DNA of 64,000 nucleotides from Desulfopila aestuarii DSM 18488 (GTDB lineage: Bacteria; Desulfobacterota; Desulfobulbia; Desulfobulbales; Desulfocapsaceae): assembly GCF_900143695.1 (NCBI RefSeq), contig NZ_FRFE01000017.1, forward strand, positions 62,001 to 126,000. Direction: 5' to 3'. Below, piece after piece: positions 26,780 to 34,789 of the stretch (positions are counted from its first letter, which is position 1; each line of letters opens with the position of its first letter). The position numbers were made by a program, and so were the translations under genes. Below the pieces are notes generated by a model. The model was not told the DNA's origin, did no database searches, and worked only from the letters and a program-made list of their open reading frames with translations.

Positions 26780-28417
26780 TTATTCCTTCCCCTTTACCTT
26801 TTGAGATTCGGCAACAATCTCACTGAAATCATACGGGTAATCTTTCACATGAGGCGGCTCCACAAAATTCTCCATAGGTGGAGGGGAAGGCACCGACCAC
26901 TCCAAAGTGGTCCCCCCCCAAGGATTAACTGAGGCAGGTGTTCTCTTCTTGAAACTCATGAACAGGTTATAGAACATGAGAAACACCCCGAATACCATCA
27001 GATAACCGCCGAGACCAGCGGAAAAATTGCCGCTCTCGTACTGGGGTAGATAATCGTAATAGCGTCTCGGCATACCTTGCAGACCGAGTATAAACATCGG
27101 TACATAGTGAAAAAGAAAACCGACACAAGCACAGACTGCTCCGACATACGCCTTCTTGAAATCATACATGATGCCGAACATCTTCGGCCACCAGTAGTGT
27201 AAGGCTGCAAAGAAGGCAAAACCGGTTCCGCCGAACATCACAAAATGGAAGTGGGCGACGACAAAATAGGTGTCATGAACATGGATATCGGTACCGGCTG
27301 CACCCAGCACCAAACCAGTCAACCCACCGACAGTGAAGAGATAAATAAACATCAGAGAGAGCAGCAGGGCCGGGTTCATCTCGATTGAACCCTTATACAT
27401 GGTTGAAACCCAGGAAAAGACTTTCACCGCTGAAGGAATGGCAACCAGAAAAGTGAGCAGCGAAAAGATAAACACGGAAACATCGCTCATGCCGCTGGTG
27501 TACATATGGTGTGCCCAGACCAGGGAACCGGCAATGGCAATCGCCATGGAGGAGCCTGCAATTGCCTTGTAACCGAAAATGGCCTTTCTTGAAAAAACTG
27601 GAATGATTTCCGAAATAACACCCATTCCAGGTAGTATCATAATATAGACTGCGGGATGAGAATACATCCAGAATAAATGCTGGTATAAAATAGGATCACC
27701 ACCTTTATCCGGATCGAAAAGACCAATGGAGAAAACCCTCTCAAACACCACCAGTACCAGGGTAATGGAGATGACAGGCGTAGCCAGGATCTGTACCCAG
27801 GCAGTGGCATACAACGACCAGGTAAATAGCGGAATCTGCATCCAACCCATGGCCTTGTCGCGCATGCGATGAACGGTGGTTACAAAATTTAGGCCAGTCA
27901 ACATCGACGACATGCCGAGAATAAATGCCGCACTCACAGTCAGTGATACATTTCTTTCAGTCGTCACACTAAACGGCACATAAAAGGTCCAGCCCGTATC
28001 GGCAAACCCTTGCCCGGTAACGAGTGAAATGACGGCCAACAGGCCGCCGAACATATAAAGATACCAGGAAAAAAGATTCAGCCGAGGAAAAAAAACGTCG
28101 TCGGCGCCAATCTGTATCGGCAGGAAAAAATTGCCGAATATCGCAGGAATAGCTGGAATAATAAAAAGAAAGATCATAATCACCCCGTGTAGGGTGAACA
28201 TGGCGTTATACACGTCTGCACCGACAATGGTCTTTCCCTGGGTCATCAACTCAGTACGGACCAGGAGTCCGATAATCATGCCCAACGAAAACCAGAAAAG
28301 AACGGCCCACATGTACATCAGTGCCAACCGCTTATGGTCGTGCGTCAGCAGCCAGGCCTTCATTCCTTTCAGGTGAGCCGGTGATGGCGTGTTGAAAAAC
28401 GATATCGATTCACTCAT
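26780..28417 (-). CDS. ctaD: Cytochrome c oxidase subunit I (A2-type haem-copper oxidase)
   Basis: The 545-residue catalytic subunit with 12 helices. Haem a ligand His lies in MFTLHGVIMIFLF; CuB His and its linked Tyr are in MYSHPAVYIM, the other CuB His pair in WAHHMYTSGM, and the haem a3/a ligands in HVHDTYFVVAHFHFV. The YSHPAVY motif, in place of GHPEVY, marks the A2 subfamily, which uses Tyr-Ser instead of Glu in the D-channel. It reduces oxygen to water in the inner membrane and pumps protons. It follows SCO and DOMON genes and is followed by subunits III, IV, II and ctaB. Confidence 0.96.
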   Translation of the reverse strand: MSESISFFNTPSPAHLKGMKAWLLTHDHKRLALMYMWAVLFWFSLGMIIGLLVRTELMTQGKTIVGADVYNAMFTLHGVIMIFLFIIPAIPAIFGNFFLPIQIGADDVFFPRLNLFSWYLYMFGGLLAVISLVTGQGFADTGWTFYVPFSVTTERNVSLTVSAAFILGMSSMLTGLNFVTTVHRMRDKAMGWMQIPLFTWSLYATAWVQILATPVISITLVLVVFERVFSIGLFDPDKGGDPILYQHLFWMYSHPAVYIMILPGMGVISEIIPVFSRKAIFGYKAIAGSSMAIAIAGSLVWAHHMYTSGMSDVSVFIFSLLTFLVAIPSAVKVFSWVSTMYKGSIEMNPALLLSLMFIYLFTVGGLTGLVLGAAGTDIHVHDTYFVVAHFHFVMFGGTGFAFFAALHYWWPKMFGIMYDFKKAYVGAVCACVGFLFHYVPMFILGLQGMPRRYYDYLPQYESGNFSAGLGGYLMVFGVFLMFYNLFMSFKKRTPASVNPWGGTTLEWSVPSPPPMENFVEPPHVKDYPYDFSEIVAESQKVKGKE

Positions 28418-28563
28418 GTCATCTCATCCTGTTCGTTCCAGAGCTGATTATCAGTATCATCCGTGCCCCAATTTGATCTGGTCATTACAAATACTTCTCT
28501 TGCCAACGATTCAACAGCGCCTTGGATTGATTTTCGAAACGCTCCTGAGCCTTGCGGGAGAAA

Positions 28564-29397
28564 CTACTTTCCCTTTTTCTTCCTGCCAAAATAAAAGATC
28601 AACCCTATCCCAACACCAAAAAAGAGACCAACACCAATTTTTACGTACAAAAATATAGGTTTATTATTATCCGGATCATAACTGAGACAAAACTCAAGAA
28701 ACCTTTTTACCGAAAGTGCCGGAGTCCCTTCCAACGCGCTAGAAACAGCCATGTCCATATCACCGGGGACAAACGAACCGTAGACGTAACGGATAATCTT
28801 GCCGTCAGCACCAACGGCAATGACTGTCGATGGGTGAACGAACAAGCCATCTGCCATTTTTTTGAACCGATAACCCATTGCATCCGTCACGCTCTTTATC
28901 GCATCTGCACTGCCAGTCAGGAATGTCCACGAGTCTGCAGGAAAGCCGTCATACATCAGCTTCAGATAGTTCTGCTTCGCTCTCGTTGCATTCTCGGCTG
29001 TTTCAGTATCACTGAAACTGAGGGCAATAGCCCGATAATCTCGACCCGGTTCAAAGTTCATCCGATTCATGGCCACTGCCATGTTGGCGAGATTTTTACT
29101 GCATGCACTCGGGCAGTAAAAATAAATAGGCAGGATGAGGGTCGGCCGGTCAATAATAGACCTAAGGGTTACCGAATTGCCGTTTTCATCGACAAAAAGC
29201 GTATCCAGCGGCAGAAAACTCCCAGTTTTCTCCACAACCCAATCCCGACCGGCATTGCCTGTTGTATCTGCCGGGATGTCACTCGCCAAAGGTACTGCCT
29301 GGTCGTCAGCCTGAGCCGCAATTATACAACAGAAGGATATCAGTACTACTACCAAGTGTTGTATATAACGGCTCAAGGGCATAGGCAACCAGCTCAT
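28564..29397 (-). CDS. SCO1/SenC-family copper chaperone
   Basis: A 277-residue periplasmic thioredoxin-fold protein that delivers copper to the CuA site of subunit II. It has an N-terminal signal sequence or anchor, the copper motif YFYCPSACSKNL (C-x3-C) near residue 93, and the third ligand His in FVHPSTV near 195. Unusually it ends in a C-terminal membrane helix followed by KKKGK, which would tether the domain from the other side. It sits between the DOMON gene (nine bases away) and subunit I (about 145 bases). Confidence 0.9.
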   Translation of the reverse strand: MSWLPMPLSRYIQHLVVVLISFCCIIAAQADDQAVPLASDIPADTTGNAGRDWVVEKTGSFLPLDTLFVDENGNSVTLRSIIDRPTLILPIYFYCPSACSKNLANMAVAMNRMNFEPGRDYRAIALSFSDTETAENATRAKQNYLKLMYDGFPADSWTFLTGSADAIKSVTDAMGYRFKKMADGLFVHPSTVIAVGADGKIIRYVYGSFVPGDMDMAVSSALEGTPALSVKRFLEFCLSYDPDNNKPIFLYVKIGVGLFFGVGIGLIFYFGRKKKGK

Positions 29398-29405
29398 GGT
29401 GTTAA

Positions 29406-29945
29406 CTATTTTACTGCACCAGTACCAAGATTGACGGTGATGGAGGTTCTGAATTTATGCTTACTTTTGAAGCTGTCACGACCGGAACCGTAGGCTAAAA
29501 GTACGACAGTGTCTCCATCGACGACAAGTTCACCATCTTTATCATCGCCAGACTTCAGCGGCATGACAAACTCAATGGTGGTCATGCCACCTTCTTCTGT
29601 TCCGCTGACGAGCGTCAAATCGGTTTTGCCACCCAGATCCTCATCATTCTTGTGACCGGTGGAAGTTGTGCCATATTCATCGATGATTTTGGTTTCACCA
29701 TCTTTCACGTAACCAAGAATAAAATTGGCATCTTTCATTTTCTCACTCGGATTAAATCCGACACCAACCCAGCCGTCTGTTTTGGCGGCAATTTTTCCTG
29801 CCAGATTGTCGCCATCAATCTTCCAGGAAAAAGTGATATCCTTGGCCTCAATGGTATGATCATAATCCGCAGCAAAGCCTTGCGTGATGGTGGCAAGAAG
29901 AAAACAACCCCCGATAACAATATTTCTGCATGCACGATGTAACAT
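29406..29945 (-). CDS. Exported DOMON-domain protein
   Basis: A 179-residue protein with a signal peptide (cleavage probably after QGFA near residue 25) followed by one DOMON domain: WKIDGDNLAGKIAAKTDGWVGVGF, then MKDANFILGYVKDGE and the C-terminal KSKHKFRTSI. DOMON domains bind haem b or sugars in secreted redox proteins. It opens the oxidase operon, with AGGAGG before the ATG, so a role as haem-bearing donor or assembly factor for the oxidase is plausible but unproven. Confidence 0.8.
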   Translation of the reverse strand: MLHRACRNIVIGGCFLLATITQGFAADYDHTIEAKDITFSWKIDGDNLAGKIAAKTDGWVGVGFNPSEKMKDANFILGYVKDGETKIIDEYGTTSTGHKNDEDLGGKTDLTLVSGTEEGGMTTIEFVMPLKSGDDKDGELVVDGDTVVLLAYGSGRDSFKSKHKFRTSITVNLGTGAVK

Positions 29946-30541
29946 CAGTCTTCCCTCCTGAATATTTTTAAGGTTACTATCACTGTCCGCCTACCAAACA
30001 ATCAGACAAATGCCCTGAAATGTCAAATAAAAATGTGAGTTTTTCCAAAACACTAGCCTCTTGAAAAATCGAATAGAAACCTGCTAACTGAGATTTACTA
30101 AGCTAAAATCGATTATTCACCGAGATACTTAATCCCTTCAGATTGATTTCTATTTTTTTTCGCTACTCCAATTCAGATGTCTATGCAAAGAGCCTCCAGG
30201 CCCACTTGCAGCCTGACATATATTACCACCTCAACCTATTTCCTTCGCACAAGCATCAACTAACGAAAAAAACGATGGAACCGTATAGCTTTTTTATGTT
30301 ATTACGATATACTACAAATAACAGAAGCTGACATAGCCAATCAATACTTCACCCCGTATCTATTTTTTTCCTGTAGACAGCCAGTAACATTACGGTATAC
30401 TCTTCAAGGAGTCTACAACATCAGAACGGACTCAAAACATTCCGAAAATTCATTGCGGCACTCGTTGTCTGGTTCAGTAAAGAGAACCAGCCCAGGACGA
30501 GAAGAGTCCAAACCCACGATTCACAACCGGAGGATTTTGCT
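29946..30541. other. Divergent intergenic region, oxidase operon / desulfoferrodoxin
   Basis: About 600 AT-rich bases without a credible gene. A TATACT box near 30395 could serve desulfoferrodoxin. I found no clear Fur, PerR or other inverted-repeat operator. Control of both oxygen-related units probably sits here. Confidence 0.5.
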
Positions 30542-30922
30542 ATGGCAAAGAAAATGGCAGTGTACAAGTGCAACGCATGTGGAAATATTGTCGAGGTCCT
30601 TACTGCCGGAGGTGGTGATCTCAACTGCTGCGGTGCCCCCATGGTCGAGATGACGGAAAACACTACCGACGCAGCTGTTGAAAAACACGTACCGGCACTT
30701 GAGAAAAAAGATAACGGCTGGCAGGTCAACGTGGGTAGCGTAGATCACCCAATGACCACCGAACATTTCATTGAGTGGATTGAGCTCATCGTCGACGACA
30801 CCGTCTACCGCCAGTTTTTAAAGCCGGACAGCAAACCGGCAGCCTTCTTCCCGATCGCAGCAGATAAGGTTTCTGCCAAAGCCTACTGCAACCTGCATGG
30901 CTTGTGGAAAGCTGACAAATAA
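30542..30922 (+). CDS. dfx: Desulfoferrodoxin (superoxide reductase)
   Basis: A 126-residue 2Fe superoxide reductase. The N-terminal desulforedoxin domain has YKCNACGN and NCCGAPM for the Fe(Cys)4 centre I. The catalytic centre II ligands are in [22 protein letters not shown] and CNLHGLW, giving four His and one Cys. It reduces superoxide to peroxide without releasing oxygen, using electrons from rubredoxin; peroxidases such as the peroxiredoxin at 22.9 kb would clear the product. GGAGG lies before the ATG. It is monocistronic, with a strong terminator. Confidence 0.97.
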   Translation: MAKKMAVYKCNACGNIVEVLTAGGGDLNCCGAPMVEMTENTTDAAVEKHVPALEKKDNGWQVNVGSVDHPMTTEHFIEWIELIVDDTVYRQFLKPDSKPAAFFPIAADKVSAKAYCNLHGLWKADK

Positions 30923-30945
30923 TTTTGTTCTGAAGTTCTGCTTTA

Positions 30946-30985
30946 GCCGTCTGCAACAATCAAGGTTGCAGACGGCCTTCTTTTT
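30946..30985 (+). terminator. Terminator of desulfoferrodoxin
   Basis: A perfect 12-bp stem (GCCGTCTGCAAC / GTTGCAGACGGC), a seven-base loop, then CTTCTTTTT. Confidence 0.9.
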
Positions 30986-30994
30986 CTCAGACCA

Positions 30995-32986
30995 TCAGAT
31001 AGCTTCCTGCCCTCTTTTGCATAGCATGTTCAACTGGCAGCGGATTTCATCGAGCTGAAATGGTTTACTGATATAGCCATCCATACCGGCCTGCAGACAA
31101 CGCTCACGATCACCACTCATTGCATGCGCCGTCATGGCGATAAGGGGCATATGGCCGCCCTGGAGTCTTGCGGCAGCCTTTGCAAACCGCGACTGGTGCT
31201 CTCCAAAGTCAGGACTGACGTCATTTTCAGCACTTCGGATAAGCTCTGTTACCTGAAAACCATCCATTTCAGGCATCTGAATATCAAGCAAAACACAGTC
31301 AAAATGATGTTCAGCCAGGGCCTCAAAAGCTTCAGCGCCGCTTTCAACGCACGTCACAGCGTGGCCATCGTTTTCCAGTAACATCATAGCCAGATCACGG
31401 TTCGTTGCGATATCATCAACAAGGAGAATGTTGAGAGCGCATACAACCGGCGCACCATTGGTAATATTTTTCGCTGGTAGATCTTTTTTCTCAACAACAG
31501 AAAAAGGCAAAGTGAAGTAAAAGGTCGCCCCTCGCCCTTCAACGCTCGTCAATCGAATGTCACCGCCCATCATCTGCACCAATCTCTGGCTAATGGCCAG
31601 CCCCAGACCCGTGCCGCCATAGGATCGAGTAATCGAACTGTCAGCTTGGGAGAAGATGTTGAAAATACGTGTCTGGGCGTCTGAGTGAATCCCGATTCCC
31701 GTATCGCTGACAAAAAATGAGATTTCAGCCACCCCATTCCGCATCGCCTCTTCGCAGATAAGAGAGACCTCTCCTTCCTTAGTGAATTTAATAGCATTGC
31801 CAACCAGATTAATCAGTATCTGACTGAGTCGCAGATCATCGCCCAAGAAATATCCGGCAGGGTCGACTGGATCATAAGAGAGAATGAGCGCCACCTTTTT
31901 CTCACTTGCTTTTAACTTTAATGATCTCAAAATGTTATTGAGCACAGTGCCCAGGTGAAACGGTCGTTGGTCGAGTTCGAGCTTTCCTGCTTCAATCTTC
32001 GAAAAATCGAGGATATCATTTATGATATTCAAGAGCAGCTCGGATGAATCCCGTACTGTCATGAGATAGTGTCGCTGCATGGATGTGAGATCTGTCGACA
32101 ACGCCAGGCTTGTCATGCCAATAATGGCGTTCATTGGAGTGCGAACCTCATGACTCATGTTGGCGAGAAATTCACTCTTGGCCATATTGGCCCGTTCAGC
32201 CTCCCGCCTGGCCTTCAGCATTTCCCGTTCTGACGTTTTCCTGACGGTGACATCATGAACATATTCGATGGTCTGAACCAGTTTGCCACGTTCGTCAAAA
32301 ATTGGATAGCTATGAATCTCAACATCTTTCGGCTGCCCAAGGTGATCGAAATGAACATGCTCAACTTTCACAGGTTTACCTGTTTCTTTAATCAACTCGA
32401 GAGGGCAGGGATGATCTGCGCAGTCGCAAGGGGTGTCCGAGTTATGGGTCAGTCGATGACAGGTTGTTGCCTGACCTGAATTGAGATCGCCAAACCCGGA
32501 GGCAGCGTTGGCAAGAGCAATAGAATAGTCGTGAACATTTATGACATAGAACGGGTGACCAAGTGAGTTCAGTACGTTTTCCAGAAATCTTTTTTGCTCT
32601 TTTATATCGATCTGAGATTTCTGCAGCGAACTGTTTGAAGCCTCAAGCTCTGCCGTGCGTTTTCTTACGGCGGATTCCAGTCCATTATTCAAATGATACA
32701 ATTCGGTAATGGTCGCTTTGGATAGCATGAGTACAACTACAACAAAAAGCGCCCCACCCAAAAACACCCCGCCAACCAGCAGTTCTACTGGAAAAACAAC
32801 GCCAGTAACAATAATGACTACGAATCCAAGATAACCTAAAACAAAGCACCCCATAAGCGCGGTCAAAAGTGACCATCTTCGCCTTTGACTCTCCGGCGCA
32901 AGCGCGTAGACCTTTAAGATTAAATGGATTGAATATAAAAGAATACAAGCCCCAGTCAGAGCCAGCAAAGCTGCAAATATCTTCAT
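30995..32986 (-). CDS. Hybrid sensor histidine kinase with PAS and receiver domains
   Basis: A 663-residue membrane-bound kinase. Three hydrophobic helices cover residues 4-28, 40-62 and 66-90, with almost no periplasmic part, then a coiled coil. A PAS domain (about 133-250) contains the block CHRLTHNSDTPCDCADHPCPL, five cysteines and two histidines that could hold a metal or sense redox state. The phosphorylated His is residue 279 in SHEVRTPMN; the ATPase domain follows with DTGIGI and GGTGLGLAIS, then a receiver with LLDIQMPEMDG. No dedicated response regulator is adjacent. The signal is unknown. Confidence 0.92.
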   Translation of the reverse strand: MKIFAALLALTGACILLYSIHLILKVYALAPESQRRRWSLLTALMGCFVLGYLGFVVIIVTGVVFPVELLVGGVFLGGALFVVVVLMLSKATITELYHLNNGLESAVRKRTAELEASNSSLQKSQIDIKEQKRFLENVLNSLGHPFYVINVHDYSIALANAASGFGDLNSGQATTCHRLTHNSDTPCDCADHPCPLELIKETGKPVKVEHVHFDHLGQPKDVEIHSYPIFDERGKLVQTIEYVHDVTVRKTSEREMLKARREAERANMAKSEFLANMSHEVRTPMNAIIGMTSLALSTDLTSMQRHYLMTVRDSSELLLNIINDILDFSKIEAGKLELDQRPFHLGTVLNNILRSLKLKASEKKVALILSYDPVDPAGYFLGDDLRLSQILINLVGNAIKFTKEGEVSLICEEAMRNGVAEISFFVSDTGIGIHSDAQTRIFNIFSQADSSITRSYGGTGLGLAISQRLVQMMGGDIRLTSVEGRGATFYFTLPFSVVEKKDLPAKNITNGAPVVCALNILLVDDIATNRDLAMMLLENDGHAVTCVESGAEAFEALAEHHFDCVLLDIQMPEMDGFQVTELIRSAENDVSPDFGEHQSRFAKAAARLQGGHMPLIAMTAHAMSGDRERCLQAGMDGYISKPFQLDEIRCQLNMLCKRGQEAI

Positions 32987-33382
32987 GAAAACAAATCACA
33001 GAATATCATTTTTTCTCCCATAGAGAGCAAAGACTGCCACATAGTGCTTTTTTTACTATCTCGCAATTCAACCTTTTGTTCCAGACAAATTATTCAACTT
33101 TTCTATTAAATTCATTGTCTCCTAGGCGCGTTACCTGTTTGACATACACTCATGCGGGTTGTAATTTATGATCTAAACATATAGAGCTTTCAGGTGCCAG
33201 CAACATCACTGGTACTCTATGTATATCCCCCTTTCACCTTCTGTGTTTTACTGAAATTTTGCCCCTCTAACGCAAGAAAAACAAAGAGATCTTTGTTGTT
33301 TATGCAGAGATATTCTTCGACAGCAATTGGCCGAATTTGATCGCAACAACATTTCTCCCTTTATCAGCAGAGAGGAAAGCAT
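32987..33382. other. Intergenic region upstream of fumC
   Basis: About 395 AT-rich bases between the divergent kinase and fumC genes. Apart from the candidate promoter at 33139-33167 I see no gene or clear structure. Confidence 0.5.
33139..33167 (+). promoter_or_regulatory. Candidate promoter of fumC
   Basis: A consensus TTGACA is followed after 17 bases by TAATTT, a weak -10. It lies about 215 bases before the fumC start, so a long leader would result. Confidence 0.35.
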
Positions 33383-34765
33383 ATGACATCAGAACATGGA
33401 CGAATCGAATATGACAGCATGGGCCCGGTCGAACTCCCTGCCGGAGTACTTTACGGACCTCAAACCCAAAGAGCTGTCAATAATTTCACAATCCACCCAC
33501 AGCCGATGCCCTGGGAATTCATTGTTACAGTAATTCTCATCAAACAGGCTGCCGCCGAGGCGAATATGGAACTCGGACTTCTTGACCAGGAGAGGGGTAA
33601 ACAGATTGTCATCTCGTGTGAACAGCTGACCAAAGGAGAATTACGCGATCAATTTCCGGTTTCGGTCTACCAAACCGGATCAGGCACCTCAACCAACATG
33701 AACGTCAATGAGGTCATCTCTTCGATGGCAAAAGCGAAAGGTGTAAAGGTCAGTCCCAACGATCATGTTAATCTCGGCCAGAGCAGCAATGATGTCATCC
33801 CCGCCGCCGTTCATATCGCCACAGCGATTGAGGTGCGAAAAGCATTGATTCCGGCAACACAGAAGCTTGCCGACTCCATTCGTTCCAAAGCCGCAGAATA
33901 TAGTGAGGTAATAAAAACCGGACGTACTCATCTCATGGACGCCCTTCCCATCCGGGTCCAAGCTGAATTTGAAGCCTGGGCCCTGCAGATTGAAGAGAGT
34001 AGTGCTCGGCTTCAAGACAGCTTTGATCGCCTCACCAGGCTACCGCTCGGCGGGACGGCCATTGGCAGCGGGGTCAACTGCCATCCCGATTTTGCCGCCA
34101 CCGCAATCACTTATATTAACGAAGCTACCGGAATACGTTTTGCGAAGGCACGCTCGCTCTACAAAGGGATCAGTAGCATGGACACAGCCCTTGAGGTCTC
34201 AAGCCATTTGAAGACTCTTGCGATGTCGCTTATGAAAATTGCCAATGACCTGCGCTGGATGAACTCCGGCCCACTATCAGGCATTGGCGAAATTGTTTTA
34301 CCAGCCCTGCAACCCGGATCCTCCATCATGCCTGCCAAGGTGAACCCGGTGATCCCCGAAGCAGTAGCCATGGCAGCGGCACAGGTGGCCGGATATGACC
34401 TGGCAGTCACCTTTGCCACACAATCAGGCAATTTTCAGCTGAACACCATGTTGCCGCTTATTGCAGCAAATCTTCTCGCATCAATCGAATTATTGACCAA
34501 CAGCTGCTACAGCCTGGCAGAAAAAGTCTTTGACGGTCTTGTGGTGAAAAACGACCGGTGCCTGGCTGCACTAGAAAAAAATCCCATCCTGGTGACTGCT
34601 CTTAATCCGGAGATCGGCTATCTGCGGGCGGCAGAACTCGCCAAAATTGCGGTGGCAGAAAATAGAACTATTCTTGATGTTGCCTTAGAACATACCGACC
34701 TCTCCCGTGAGAAGTTGGAAAATCTTCTAGATCCGAAAAAAATGGCTGACGGCGGAAACAGCTGA
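33383..34765 (+). CDS. fumC: Fumarate hydratase, class II
   Basis: A 460-residue iron-free fumarase of the aspartase/fumarase superfamily. The signature GSSIMPAKVNPVIPEA is near residue 312, with SGTSTNMNVNEVI near 95, GRTHLMDALPI near 182 and a further GSGVNCHPDFA block. The motif GRTHLMDALP with Met at this place fits fumarase rather than aspartase, which has GRTQLQDAVP. Being oxygen-stable, it complements the class I enzyme at 12.8 kb. AGAGAGG precedes the ATG. No TCA-cycle neighbour is present. Confidence 0.93.
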   Translation: MTSEHGRIEYDSMGPVELPAGVLYGPQTQRAVNNFTIHPQPMPWEFIVTVILIKQAAAEANMELGLLDQERGKQIVISCEQLTKGELRDQFPVSVYQTGSGTSTNMNVNEVISSMAKAKGVKVSPNDHVNLGQSSNDVIPAAVHIATAIEVRKALIPATQKLADSIRSKAAEYSEVIKTGRTHLMDALPIRVQAEFEAWALQIEESSARLQDSFDRLTRLPLGGTAIGSGVNCHPDFAATAITYINEATGIRFAKARSLYKGISSMDTALEVSSHLKTLAMSLMKIANDLRWMNSGPLSGIGEIVLPALQPGSSIMPAKVNPVIPEAVAMAAAQVAGYDLAVTFATQSGNFQLNTMLPLIAANLLASIELLTNSCYSLAEKVFDGLVVKNDRCLAALEKNPILVTALNPEIGYLRAAELAKIAVAENRTILDVALEHTDLSREKLENLLDPKKMADGGNS

Positions 34766-34789
34766 CGTGATTCCTTCGGTTTGGAGGGG

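Noticed and set aside
30143-30331. A short plus-strand frame upstream of desulfoferrodoxin
   Set aside because: No ribosome-binding site and no coding-like composition.
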